DNA of 64,000 bases. Origin: Caulobacter sp. NIBR1757. Its GTDB lineage: Bacteria > Pseudomonadota > Alphaproteobacteria > Caulobacterales > Caulobacteraceae. Location of the stretch: assembly GCF_027912495.1 (NCBI RefSeq), contig NZ_CP115463.1, positions 2,926,501-2,990,500 of the forward strand, read 5' to 3'. The notes beneath the pieces are model-generated. The model saw only the letters and a program-made list of their open reading frames with translations, made no database searches and was not told the origin of the DNA. Below, piece by piece: positions 1 to 8,569 of this stretch. The translations under genes and the position numbers were made by a program. Each line of letters starts with the position of its first letter. Position 1 is the first letter of the stretch.

Positions 1-125
1 AGGGCACGGAGGTCTGGTACGTCCTGGCCAGGGACGAGGGCCACGGCATCGCCCGCAAGTCCAACCAGGAACAGGTCCGGGCCACCGAGATCGTCTTCCT
101 CAAGAAGGTGCTGGGGGTCGAATGA
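1..125 (+). CDS. S9 (prolyl oligopeptidase) family peptidase, C-terminal end only
   Basis: Only the last 40 or so codons are present; reading frame 3 is open from the window edge to the TGA at 123-125. The translation contains VWYVLARDEGHG followed by a short helix ending in FLKKVLG. The EGHG segment with its His is the typical end of S9 serine peptidases with an alpha/beta-hydrolase fold, where this His completes the catalytic triad. The rest of the gene lies outside the window, so substrate and signal peptide cannot be judged. Confidence 0.75.
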   Translation, partial: GTEVWYVLARDEGHGIARKSNQEQVRATEIVFLKKVLGVE

Positions 126-206
126 CGGGCTTGGCGTTCCGGGCGGGCGGGCGCATAGCAACAGGCGCTCCGCATTTCGCCCGGGCGCACCGAAAGGAGC
201 CCGGCC

Positions 207-317
207 ATGGCCAAGGGCCAGAAGAAATCCAACAAGGAAACCCGCAAACCCAAGCAGGCCAAGGCCCCGCCGCCGGCCGGCCCGTCGCCCTTCCTGACCC
301 CGCCCGGCAAGAAATAG
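207..317 (+). CDS. 36-residue basic, Lys/Pro-rich small protein
   Basis: This short ORF reads MAKGQKKSNKETRKPKQ and continues into an Ala/Pro-rich tail ending PPGKK. A good ribosome binding site (AAAGGAG) lies 9-10 nt before the ATG. The N-terminal pattern MAKGQ-(K/R)-SNKE-x-RKPK is one I recognise from very short conserved hypothetical proteins in proteobacteria. The highly basic, disordered composition suggests nucleic-acid or ribosome association, but that is only inference. Its TAG is followed directly, with no gap, by the GTG of the next gene, so the two are probably translated together. Confidence 0.75.
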   Translation: MAKGQKKSNKETRKPKQAKAPPPAGPSPFLTPPGKK

Positions 318-569
318 GTGGCGACCGAGACGGTTCACCTGGTCCAGGCCTACGTCGCCGGCAAGGGCCGAGCGAAGTTCCGCGCCGAACAGGCGATCGG
401 CTGCAAGACCGCCGAGGAAGCCCGCCGCAAGGCCGAGCGGCTCGGCCCCCTGCGGCTGGGCGTCGTCGCCTACAGCATCTCGGCCGACACCGAGATGGGC
501 GACTACGACGAGAGCCCCGTGCTGCTGTTCAAGTCCGGCGAACTGCCGCCCCCCTTCGACGAGCTCTGA
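318..569 (+). CDS. Conserved hypothetical protein, 83 aa
   Basis: It starts with GTG immediately after the stop codon of the 36-residue gene. The protein begins MATETVHLVQAYVAGKG and has a mixed alpha/beta character, with an AEEARRKAERL helix in the middle. There is no signal peptide or membrane segment. The codon pattern is typical of the genome (G/C in third positions), which supports a real gene. I do not recognise the family. The spacing suggests translational coupling to the upstream basic protein. Confidence 0.65.
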   Translation: MATETVHLVQAYVAGKGRAKFRAEQAIGCKTAEEARRKAERLGPLRLGVVAYSISADTEMGDYDESPVLLFKSGELPPPFDEL

Positions 570-600
570 CCTCAGGCTCGTCCTTATTCAGGCGAGCCCC

Positions 601-990
601 ATGACCAGATCCCCCGACTACCTCGGCGCCACCGGCATCGGGGTCAGCGACCTCGAGGCCTCCGCCGCCTTCTACAAGGCGGCGCTGGGCATGAAGGAGC
701 TGCAGCGGATCAAGCTGCCCTATATGGACGAGATCATCCTCGGACATGACGGCCGCGTCGCCCTGGTGCTGATGCACTGGACCGACGGCAGCGACCGCCG
801 CTACCGCAACCTGCCGATCAAGCTGGTCTTCTACGTCACCGACCCGCTGGCCGTGGCCGCCAACCTGGTCGAGGCCGGCGGCATGATGACCTTCGGCCCC
901 GCGCCGGTCGAGGCGTTCGGCGGCGCCATGATCGGTCTTGGCAAGGACCTCGACGGCTACGTCGTTGAACTGCTGCAGGCCCCGGCATGA
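601..990 (+). CDS. VOC (glyoxalase/bleomycin-resistance fold) protein
   Basis: A 129-aa single-module VOC protein. The N-terminus (GATGIGVSDLEASAAFYKAALGM) is the classic start of a beta-alpha-beta-beta-beta module, and the C-terminal part has DLDGYVVELLQ, where E is the usual metal-ligand position. Two such modules, normally by dimerisation, form a metal-dependent active site. Members act on methylglyoxal adducts, aromatic ring-cleavage substrates or antibiotics; nothing here decides between them. It lies 31 nt after the small hypothetical and 71 nt before the DUF1428 gene, on the same strand. Confidence 0.85.
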   Translation: MTRSPDYLGATGIGVSDLEASAAFYKAALGMKELQRIKLPYMDEIILGHDGRVALVLMHWTDGSDRRYRNLPIKLVFYVTDPLAVAANLVEAGGMMTFGPAPVEAFGGAMIGLGKDLDGYVVELLQAPA

Positions 991-1061
991 AAAATCACCG
1001 CGGCTCTGTCGGAACCGGGGCCGCCGCAACGTCCTGAGATCACAAACCAAGGGAGACAACG

Positions 1062-1409
1062 ATGGCCTACGTCGACGGATTCGTACTCGCCGTGCCCAAG
1101 GACAAGATCGACGAGTACAAGAAGGTGACCGACCTGTGCGGCCCGATCTGGATGGAATACGGCGCCCTCAGCTACGTCGAATGCGTCGGTGACGACACGC
1201 CCTACGGCGAGCTGACCAGCTTCCCGCGCGCTGTCCTGGCCAAGGACGACGAGGTCGTTATCTTCTCCTGGATCACCTACGAGTCGAAGGAGAAGCGCGA
1301 CGAGGTCAACGCCAAGGTGATGGCCGATCCGCGCATGGCGGCGCCCGACTGCCCCTTCGACCCCAAGCGGATGATCTTCGGCGGCTTCACCGAACTGACG
1401 CGGTTCTAG
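1062..1409 (+). CDS. DUF1428 family protein (ferredoxin-like fold)
   Basis: A 115-aa protein starting MAYVDGFVLAVPKDKIDEY, the characteristic beginning of DUF1428 proteins, which are small dimeric alpha/beta-barrel-like proteins of unknown role. Other typical stretches are the conserved FSWI in the centre and the MxADPRM-like segment near residue 90. It has a clear ribosome binding site (AGGGAG) about 7 nt before the ATG. No catalytic function has been established for the family. Its stop codon lies within the hairpin that separates it from tamB. Confidence 0.85.
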   Translation: MAYVDGFVLAVPKDKIDEYKKVTDLCGPIWMEYGALSYVECVGDDTPYGELTSFPRAVLAKDDEVVIFSWITYESKEKRDEVNAKVMADPRMAAPDCPFDPKRMIFGGFTELTRF

Positions 1410-1457
1410 AGCCCGTCAGGCCGAAGTGTGTGCGGTTCGGCCGCCCGGACGGGCTCT
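1408..1457. terminator. Bidirectional hairpin between convergent genes
   Basis: Outer arms AGAGCCCGTC (1408-1417) and GACGGGCTCT (1448-1457) are perfectly complementary over 10 bp. An inner stem GGCCGAA/TTCGGCC (1419-1425 and 1436-1442) lies inside them. It sits exactly between the convergent ends of the DUF1428 gene and tamB. There is no long T-run on either side, so it may act with Rho or as an RNA-stabilising structure. Confidence 0.7.
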
Positions 1458-1464
1458 CGACAAA

Positions 1465-4400
1465 TCAGTAGTCCCGCCGCCAGCGGACCGAGAGCTTGCT
1501 CTCGCCGCTGCCGGCGATGCGGCTGACCAGGGACAGGTTCTTGCGCACCCTCCACTCGACCTGCACCGCCCCGCCCTCGCGGCCGCCGCCGATCAGTTCG
1601 AAGTAGACATCGTTGGTCAGGTACTTGCCGCCGGCCACGGTGACGCCGGTCAGTTCGGTGCCGCCGATGGTCAGCCGGTCGAGGCCCGCCAGCTCGCGGA
1701 CGTTGCCGATCACATCGAAGCCGCCCCCGCCGGCCAGGGCCGCCAGGGCCGAGGCCAGCTGCGCGGCCTCGTAAGGGCTCAGCTGCGCCGCCGAGCTTCC
1801 GAACAGCACCCGGCTCAGCACCTCGTCCTGCGGCAGCTGCGGCGAGGAGGTCAGGGTGATCTCCGGCTTGGCCGCCGTGCCCTCGACGCGGATCACGGCG
1901 GTGATCGACGGATCCTCGCGGGTGGCCGTCAGGTTGAGGCGGATCTTGCGGGGGTCGGTCGACAGGGTGACGCTGCCGCGCTCGTCGAACTCGAACCGCT
2001 TGCCGGCGAAGTCGTACTCGCCGCGCACCACCCGGGCCGTGCCGGTCAACTGCGGCTGGGCGGTGGTGCCGCCGACGTTGGCGTCGAGGCTGAGCTCGAC
2101 GTCCAGCCCCCGGCCGCGGACGAAGATGCCGCGCGGGGCCCGCAGGTCGATGGCCAGGTCGATCGCCGCGCCCTTGGTCTGGGCAGCCTCGGCCGCCTCG
2201 GCCCGGCGGGCCGCAGGGGTGCGGGGTTTGTTGATCTCGACAACGTCCATCGGCGTCACGCCGCTGGGGCTCAGCGGCTCGGCGGCGATCTCGGCCCGGT
2301 CGATGCGCAGGGAGCCCTCGACGCGCGGATTGCCCGCCGCGCCCCGGTTGACGGTCACCTGGCCGCTGGCGGTGGCCTGGGCAATGTCGTTGTCGATGAC
2401 CTGGAAGCGGGTCAGGTCGAGCCGGAAGCTGCTGGTCCCCTGGCGCAGCAGGCTAACCCGGCCGGAGCCCGACGCCTTGCCGCCGTTGGCGTCGGAGGCG
2501 CTGACCTGGCTGACGTCGATGGCGTTGTCGGCGAAGGCGGCGGTGAGCGTCAGGTTGCGCAGCTTCAGGCCGGTCGCCCCGTCCTCGAAGGCGCCGCCGG
2601 TCAGCTGCCCCTGCCCCACCAGGCGGGGGTCGGCCAGGGTGCCGCCGAGGTTGCCGTTGAGGGCGATCTGGCCGCTGAGCGAGCGCTCGCCGCTCATCAG
2701 CAGGTCCCACAGCGGCTTGATCTCGCCATTGGCGCTGAACGTCCCTTCCGCCGGCCGGCGGCGGTCGATGGCCAGCCGCAGCGGCGCCGCCGAGGCCACG
2801 GCCGGCAGTACGAAGGCCCCCTCGGCCCGCAGGCCCTGGGCGCTCCTGGCGCTGGCCTCGATGGTGATGCTGCGGTCGTTGAGCCGGGCCTGCACCTGGC
2901 CGTCGAGGGTCAGGGTCTGGCCGGAGCCCCGGGCCCGGACGTTCTTCAGTGTGGCGTCGAGCGCCCCGGTCAGCGTCTCGCCTTGACCGCGCAGGGTCAG
3001 CTTGGCGTCGGCCCGCCCGGCCAGATCCCGGTTGAAGGCGGCCAGCGGCAGGCCGGAGATATCGGCGACGATGTCGGCGCTGCCCTTGGCGATGCGGGCG
3101 TCGACAGTCGCCGAGCCCGGGTTGTCGCCGCGCTGCCCGGTGGCGGCGGCCAGCTTCAGGTGGGCCTCGGTGACCGGCCCGCCGAACACCAGCCGCGCCG
3201 TCTCGGTGGTGCGGATCTGGGTGCGGCCAAGTTTGCCGGCCCCATCGAGGGTCAATTGCCAGCCCTGGGCCTGCGGCTGTTCGGTCAGGATGCCGCTGGC
3301 GTCCAGGCTGTAGGCCCCGTTCGGCGCCGCCCCGCTGGCCTGGATGCGCAGCGGCAGCCGGTCGAGCGGGCCGTCGGCGGTAATCGTGGCCGTATCCAGC
3401 GTCAGGCCGGCGGCGTCGCGCAGCACCGCGTCCCTGGCCGCCAGGTTGAGCGTGGCCCGCGCCCCGCCGGCGCTGTCGACGACCTTGGCCGTGCCGGTGA
3501 TCGCGCCCTCGGTCAGCACCACGCCCGGCCCGATGGCCAGCACCAGGTCGGCCGACGATGGCCGGCCCCGCCGCAGCGCCACCGCCCCCTGCGCCTTGAC
3601 CCCGCCGGCGTCGGCGTCGAGGCCCGACAGGTTCACCCCGCCCGGCGTGAAGGCGAAATCGGTGCGCAGCCGGGCCGGTCCGTACTGGCTGTCGGCCGTC
3701 ATGGCGAAAGCGCCGTCGCCGCCGCCCGGCCGTTGCATGAAGGTCAGGGTCAGGGCGGCGTTGCGCAGCGGCAGGCGTGGCAGGTCGATCTGGTCGACCT
3801 GGGCCGTCAGGTCGGCGCGCGGGGCCGACAGCGATCCGCCGATGGCGCCATCGCCCTTGGCCTTACCCGCCACCTCGACCGGACCGATGCGGAACGGCCC
3901 CTCGGCGTTCCAGTCGAGCTTGAAGGCCAGATCGCCCTTGGCGCCGAGCCGGCCGGCCCCCTTGGCGAAGGCCTTGTCGCCGTCCAGCCGCGCCTCGGCG
4001 ACATCCACCTGGCCGCTGGGCTGCAGGCTGGCCTTGCCGCGCAGCCGGGGCGCCGCCCCGAGCAGCCGGTCCAGCTCGCTGACGCCCAGCGCCAGCCCGG
4101 TTCCCCTGGCGTCGACCGTGAACACCCACGGCTTGCCGGCCCCGCCCTGGTCCGCCGACCACGACCCGGCCAACCGGCCCTTGCCGCCCAGCTTGGCGGC
4201 CCCGAAGTTCCACAGTTCCGCCTGGCCCTTGAACGACAGCCCGCCGAGCAGGCCGCGCGACCCGCTGGCATCGACCTTCAGCCCCGCCCCGTTGGCCCGC
4301 ACGCGCTTGAGCAGCACCCGCCCGTCCTTGAGGATGGCGATGTCGCCGTCGGCCGTCGGCCGCTGGCCCAGCAAGGCCGCCAGATACCCCTGCCCGCGCC

Positions 4401-5691
4401 CGCCGGCTCCGGCCAGGCTGGTGACGATGCCGATCTCGCCCTTGGCCCGGGCCACGGTCACCGGCCCCGAGGCCGAGCCCAGCGTGTATCCCGCCAGGCT
4501 GACATTGGCCCCGCGCGCGTCGCCGCGCAGGGTGAAGCTGTTGATGTCGCCGTTGAACCGACCGACGAAGTTGGCTTGGCCCTTGACCGTCCCGAAGCTC
4601 AGCCGCTCGATCGACGGCGTATTGCCGGTCACCGCGAGGCCGCCGGGCCCGGCCATCTGCTTGCCGAGGTTCGCCGGACCGACCGCGGTCACCGACAGGG
4701 TCTCGGAATCCAGCCGGGCGTTCAGATCATAGAAGTCGCCGGCCCCCTTCTTCCCCGCGATGTCAAACTTCACCTGCGGGCCGAACAGCCGGGCGTAGAG
4801 GCCCGTCAGCCGCGAGGCGTCGAGCCGCACATAGCCGTTGGCCGCCCCGCCGGTGGCGTCCCAGCTGCCGTCGGCCTTGGCCGGCTGGTTGGGGCCGGAG
4901 CTCACCAGCAGCTTGAACTGCCCCACCTTGGTGGTTCCCTGCGCCTGGGCGTCGAGCGCGAAGGGTTGTTTGGCGTCCAGGCCGAGCGCCCCAGCCAGGG
5001 CGCCGCCGCTGGCCTCGGAGGCGCGGGCATTGACCATCAGGGCGTCGGAGCGGCCCAGGTCGAAGGCCACGTCGGCGAAGTCGCCCTGATGCATCAGGCT
5101 GCGGGCCACGAACTGGCCGGCCGTGCCGCCGCCCCGCTGCAGCGCCAGCCGCCCGGAGAGATCGAAGCGGCCCTCGACCTGGCTGAAGGCCGGCCGGGAG
5201 TCGACCTTGGCCTGCAGGGCGTCGATCAGGACGGTCACCGGCAGCGATCCCGACTTCTCCTTTGGCGTCAGGGTCGGACGGCGGATCAGGGTCAGCTGTT
5301 CGACGGCGATGGCGTCGGCGTGGAAGCGGCGCGCGAACAGCTCGTGATAGCGCCACTTCATGTTGAGGTTCCGGCCCTCCAGCCACGTCCCCTTCTCGTC
5401 GTAAATGGTCAGCCGGCGGATCGAGACATTGCGCCAGATATCGCCGCTGACCCCTTCGATCTTCAGCTTGCCGTAGCGGCCGATCTTCAGCCCGTTGGCC
5501 TGGGCCTCGATGAAGGCCAGCCCCGGCACGGTGTTGAGCCCGAACCGCAGGCCCACGGCCACCGTCGCCACGATGATCACCGCCACGGCCGAGATCAGGA
5601 TGATCCAGCCGGGCGCGCTGCTGGGGAACCACCGACGCAGATGGTTTCTCGCCCGGACCGGCGCGGCGGGGGTGTCGTCTGGGCCGCTCAA
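1465..5691 (-). CDS. tamB: TamB, translocation and assembly module inner-membrane subunit
   Basis: A 1408-aa protein with one N-terminal transmembrane helix (about residues 29-50). Behind it is a very long repetitive beta-strand region and a C-terminal DUF490/TamB domain (roughly the last 350 residues). TamB proteins form a hydrophobic-grooved bridge across the periplasm, supporting outer-membrane protein assembly and lipid transfer together with TamA. Its start overlaps the stop of tamA by 4 nt (ATGA), as expected for a coupled tamA-tamB operon. Length and architecture are normal for alphaproteobacteria. The long plus-strand ORF across the same bases is an antisense shadow. Confidence 0.93.
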   Translation of the reverse strand: MSGPDDTPAAPVRARNHLRRWFPSSAPGWIILISAVAVIIVATVAVGLRFGLNTVPGLAFIEAQANGLKIGRYGKLKIEGVSGDIWRNVSIRRLTIYDEKGTWLEGRNLNMKWRYHELFARRFHADAIAVEQLTLIRRPTLTPKEKSGSLPVTVLIDALQAKVDSRPAFSQVEGRFDLSGRLALQRGGGTAGQFVARSLMHQGDFADVAFDLGRSDALMVNARASEASGGALAGALGLDAKQPFALDAQAQGTTKVGQFKLLVSSGPNQPAKADGSWDATGGAANGYVRLDASRLTGLYARLFGPQVKFDIAGKKGAGDFYDLNARLDSETLSVTAVGPANLGKQMAGPGGLAVTGNTPSIERLSFGTVKGQANFVGRFNGDINSFTLRGDARGANVSLAGYTLGSASGPVTVARAKGEIGIVTSLAGAGGRGQGYLAALLGQRPTADGDIAILKDGRVLLKRVRANGAGLKVDASGSRGLLGGLSFKGQAELWNFGAAKLGGKGRLAGSWSADQGGAGKPWVFTVDARGTGLALGVSELDRLLGAAPRLRGKASLQPSGQVDVAEARLDGDKAFAKGAGRLGAKGDLAFKLDWNAEGPFRIGPVEVAGKAKGDGAIGGSLSAPRADLTAQVDQIDLPRLPLRNAALTLTFMQRPGGGDGAFAMTADSQYGPARLRTDFAFTPGGVNLSGLDADAGGVKAQGAVALRRGRPSSADLVLAIGPGVVLTEGAITGTAKVVDSAGGARATLNLAARDAVLRDAAGLTLDTATITADGPLDRLPLRIQASGAAPNGAYSLDASGILTEQPQAQGWQLTLDGAGKLGRTQIRTTETARLVFGGPVTEAHLKLAAATGQRGDNPGSATVDARIAKGSADIVADISGLPLAAFNRDLAGRADAKLTLRGQGETLTGALDATLKNVRARGSGQTLTLDGQVQARLNDRSITIEASARSAQGLRAEGAFVLPAVASAAPLRLAIDRRRPAEGTFSANGEIKPLWDLLMSGERSLSGQIALNGNLGGTLADPRLVGQGQLTGGAFEDGATGLKLRNLTLTAAFADNAIDVSQVSASDANGGKASGSGRVSLLRQGTSSFRLDLTRFQVIDNDIAQATASGQVTVNRGAAGNPRVEGSLRIDRAEIAAEPLSPSGVTPMDVVEINKPRTPAARRAEAAEAAQTKGAAIDLAIDLRAPRGIFVRGRGLDVELSLDANVGGTTAQPQLTGTARVVRGEYDFAGKRFEFDERGSVTLSTDPRKIRLNLTATREDPSITAVIRVEGTAAKPEITLTSSPQLPQDEVLSRVLFGSSAAQLSPYEAAQLASALAALAGGGGFDVIGNVRELAGLDRLTIGGTELTGVTVAGGKYLTNDVYFELIGGGREGGAVQVEWRVRKNLSLVSRIAGSGESKLSVRWRRDY

Positions 5692-7526
5692 AACGCCTGC
5701 CCTATGCTGATGTAGATCTGGAACGGCGCGTCGTCGTCGCGCGGGTCCAGGGGAAAGGCGATATCGGCGCGGATCGGTCCGAAGCCCAGGTTGTAACGGA
5801 CGCCGAAGCCGACCCCGGCGCTGAAGTCATCCCCGTGCGGGAAATTGTCGGTTCCCACGGCCCCGCCATCGATAAAGGCCACAGCGCCCCATTTTTCGGT
5901 CAGCTGATACCGAAACTCGACCGAGGCTTCGGCCAGGGAAATGCCGCCCAGCGGCGTCGAGCTGATACGCGGCCCGATGCCCTGGTAGCCATAGCCGCGC
6001 ACCGATCCACCGCCCCCCGAATAGAACCGCCGCGCCGCCGGCACATCGGCGGAGTCGGCCCCGCTGATCACGCCGGCCTTCACCCGCGTGGCGATGACGA
6101 ACCGCTCCGCCTCGTCGAGGGGCAGGTAGTAGCTGCCCTGGCCGGTCAGCTTCAGATAGGTCAGCTGGGCGTCGCCGAAGGTGACGATCGGCTCCGCCCG
6201 GGCCTCCACGCGCCAGCCACTCTTGGGGTCCAGCGGATCGCTCGAGCGGTCGATGGCCAGGGCGCCCAGCAGGGCGACGTTGTAGAGGTCGCGGTCGATG
6301 CCCCGCAGCACGACGTTGCCGACGGTCAGGATCTCGGCGACCCGGCCGCCGTCCACAGAGACGCCATAGGTCAGGTAGGCGTTGACGCCGCTGCGCCGGG
6401 TGACGTCGGCGATCAGCGAGGCGCCGGTCTGGTCATAGGCGTCGGTGACCTCGTTATAGACGCTGGCGGTCAGGCTGAGGGTCTGGCGGGGTTCGCGCCA
6501 GTGCGGCAGCGAGACCTTGTAGTCCAGCCGCTGCTGCAACTCGGCCAGGCGCAGGGCGATGATCCGCGTGTCGGCCCGCTTCCAGCTGTTGTAGCGGGTG
6601 GTGGTGATGTCGAGGCCGGCCCCTTCGCTGGTCGAATAGCCGGCCCCGATCTCCAGCGACCGTCGCGGCCGGTCCTTGAGGGTCAACAGCACCGGCCGCC
6701 AGCCCTCCGGCGTCAGCTGGTCGGCCGGCTGCAAGGCCACCTGCACGGTGTCGAAGGCGCCCGTCTCGCGCAGGCGCCTCTCCAGCTCGCCCATCTCGTC
6801 AGGGGCGTAGACCGAGCCCGGCTTCCAGGGGACCAGCTTCCTGATCCACGCCTTGTCGGTGCGGCCGCGATAGTCGAGGACCAGCCCGTCGAGCTTCACC
6901 AAGGGCCCGGCGTCGATCTTGAAGGTCGGCATCAGGGTCTTGTCGGCATGATCGACGATGACTTCCCGGGGCAGCGCCTCGGCGTCGGCATGGCCCCGTT
7001 GCTGGATGGCCGAGACGATACGGCCTTCGGCGGCCAGCACGTCATTGGCCCGGCCCGGCGCCCCGCGGCGCAGGGCCATGGCCAGCGTCCCGGCGCTCTG
7101 CACCTCCGGCGTCGGCGCCTCGTTTTCCCAGGCGATCGACGGCCGCTTGATATGGAAGACCGGCCCTTCCTCGACCTTGACCACGGCCTTGGGGGCGGCC
7201 TCGGCGTCGGCGTTCTCCTCGCCATCGCCCAGGTCGGTGGTCACCTCGCTGGCGTAGAAGCCTTCCGAGCGCAGCACGGCGGTAGCGGATTCGGCGGCCT
7301 CGCGGCCTCTACGGCGAGCCTCGAAGCGGGAGCTGGCCGGCTTGTCCGCCGTGCCGATGGCCTTGCGGATCAGGTCGCGCAGGTCGTCGTCCTCGACGCC
7401 CTGGACACTGGCCTTGGGCTCTTCGGCTCGCGCGGCGAGCGGCGGGACCGTGAGGCCCGCGCTGAGGACGGCAAAGAGCAAAAGGCGGTGCGTCGCCAAA
7501 CCATTCATCCCTGCGAAGCGCCCCAT
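5688..7526 (-). CDS. tamA: TamA, Omp85-family outer-membrane protein
   Basis: A 612-aa precursor with a cleavable signal peptide (hydrophobic LLLFAVLSAGLTV, then LAARA). N-terminal POTRA domains occupy about residues 40-270, and a C-terminal Omp85 beta-barrel ends in an aromatic strand (YISIGQAF). The barrel contains the RRFYSGGGGSVRGYGYQ segment, which carries the conserved VRGY motif of loop 6. TamA pairs with TamB in outer-membrane protein assembly. The ATG at 7526 has no clear ribosome binding site; an in-frame ATG at 7508, just before the signal peptide, is an alternative start. The gene lies 30 nt after the oxygenase on the same strand. Confidence 0.92.
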   Translation of the reverse strand: MGRFAGMNGLATHRLLLFAVLSAGLTVPPLAARAEEPKASVQGVEDDDLRDLIRKAIGTADKPASSRFEARRRGREAAESATAVLRSEGFYASEVTTDLGDGEENADAEAAPKAVVKVEEGPVFHIKRPSIAWENEAPTPEVQSAGTLAMALRRGAPGRANDVLAAEGRIVSAIQQRGHADAEALPREVIVDHADKTLMPTFKIDAGPLVKLDGLVLDYRGRTDKAWIRKLVPWKPGSVYAPDEMGELERRLRETGAFDTVQVALQPADQLTPEGWRPVLLTLKDRPRRSLEIGAGYSTSEGAGLDITTTRYNSWKRADTRIIALRLAELQQRLDYKVSLPHWREPRQTLSLTASVYNEVTDAYDQTGASLIADVTRRSGVNAYLTYGVSVDGGRVAEILTVGNVVLRGIDRDLYNVALLGALAIDRSSDPLDPKSGWRVEARAEPIVTFGDAQLTYLKLTGQGSYYLPLDEAERFVIATRVKAGVISGADSADVPAARRFYSGGGGSVRGYGYQGIGPRISSTPLGGISLAEASVEFRYQLTEKWGAVAFIDGGAVGTDNFPHGDDFSAGVGFGVRYNLGFGPIRADIAFPLDPRDDDAPFQIYISIGQAF

Positions 7527-7556
7527 GGCCAGTCCTAGCGAGGCTCGCCCGGGATG

Positions 7557-8546
7557 TCACCCCGCCGAAATCACCGCGGCGCCCAGCTCCGGAAACACCT
7601 TGCCGACCTTGCCCAGCAGATAGTCGCCGTAGGTCCCGGCGAACCCGGCCGGATCGACCCCGTCCCAGCGCTCGCCCGGCGGGGCCTTCTCCCGTCCGGG
7701 CAGCGGCCGGATCACCGCGTCGAAGGCCGGGTCGAAGAACAGCGGAAAGCTCAATCGGTCCCGGCCGCTGGTGTTGCGCACGCGGTGCGGCGTCGAGCGG
7801 AATTCGCCGCCGGTCAGCCGGTCCAGCATGTCGCCGATGTTGCAGACAAAGGCCCCCGGCACGGGCGGCGCCTCGATCCAGCCGGACGGGGTCTTCACCT
7901 GCAGCCCGCCGAGCTTGTCCTGCGCCAGCAGCGTCAGCAGGCCATAGTCGGTATGCTCGCCGACGCCCCAGCCGGCATCGCCGGCCGGCGCGGCGGGATA
8001 GTGGAAGATTCGGAACAGCACGGTCGGGTCGGCCGTATAGGCGCGGGCGAAATAGTCCGCCGACAGCCCAAGGCTCAGCGCCACACCCTCCAGCACCGCA
8101 TGGGCCGCCCGCGCCGTGCCGGCCATGAAGGCCTCCACCGCCGGCCGCAACGCCGGCAAGGCCTCCGGCCAGAGGTTGGCGCCATGCATCGGCAGCCCGG
8201 CCTGCACGCGCGGATCGTCGGCCGGCAGCTCCTGGCCGAGATACAGCCCCTCCTTGCGGTCCGGCTGCCCCGAGGTCAGCTCACCGCCGAGCGGGAACCA
8301 GCCCCGCCAGGCCCGCCCGCCCCGGCTCATGGCGATGGCCGCCTTGTCCGCCTCCGGCAGGGCGAAGAAGGCCCGCGACTGGCGATCGAGCTCGGCGAAC
8401 ACGGCGTCCGAAACCCCGTGCCCGCTCACATAGAAGAAGCCCAGCGACCGGCAGGCCTCGCCGATCCGCGCCGCGACCCGGGCGCGGGCCGCAGCGTCAT
8501 CACCAAAAAGCGGTGAGACATCGATGATCGGCAGGCTCTGGTCCAT
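7557..8546 (-). CDS. 2-oxoglutarate/Fe(II)-dependent oxygenase, isopenicillin N synthase-like
   Basis: A 329-aa member of the IPNS-like non-haem iron oxygenase superfamily. The N-terminal DIOX_N part begins [18 protein letters not shown]. The jelly-roll core carries the facial triad HTD (in [12 protein letters not shown]) and a later His (STPHRVRN), followed by [10 protein letters not shown], the R-x-S motif that binds the co-substrate carboxylate. Proteins of this group hydroxylate or desaturate small molecules; the substrate cannot be deduced. It starts 23 nt after the end of the first RTX gene on the same strand. Confidence 0.88.
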   Translation of the reverse strand: MDQSLPIIDVSPLFGDDAAARARVAARIGEACRSLGFFYVSGHGVSDAVFAELDRQSRAFFALPEADKAAIAMSRGGRAWRGWFPLGGELTSGQPDRKEGLYLGQELPADDPRVQAGLPMHGANLWPEALPALRPAVEAFMAGTARAAHAVLEGVALSLGLSADYFARAYTADPTVLFRIFHYPAAPAGDAGWGVGEHTDYGLLTLLAQDKLGGLQVKTPSGWIEAPPVPGAFVCNIGDMLDRLTGGEFRSTPHRVRNTSGRDRLSFPLFFDPAFDAVIRPLPGREKAPPGERWDGVDPAGFAGTYGDYLLGKVGKVFPELGAAVISAG

Positions 8547-8569
8547 TCGGCCAGACTAGCCTGCCACCG

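Noticed and set aside
1426..5715. 1429-codon plus-strand ORF opposite tamB
   Set aside because: It mirrors a high-GC gene in the antisense frame; the composition (Gly/Gln/Ala/Arg-rich, no domains) and lack of ribosome binding site mark it as a shadow.
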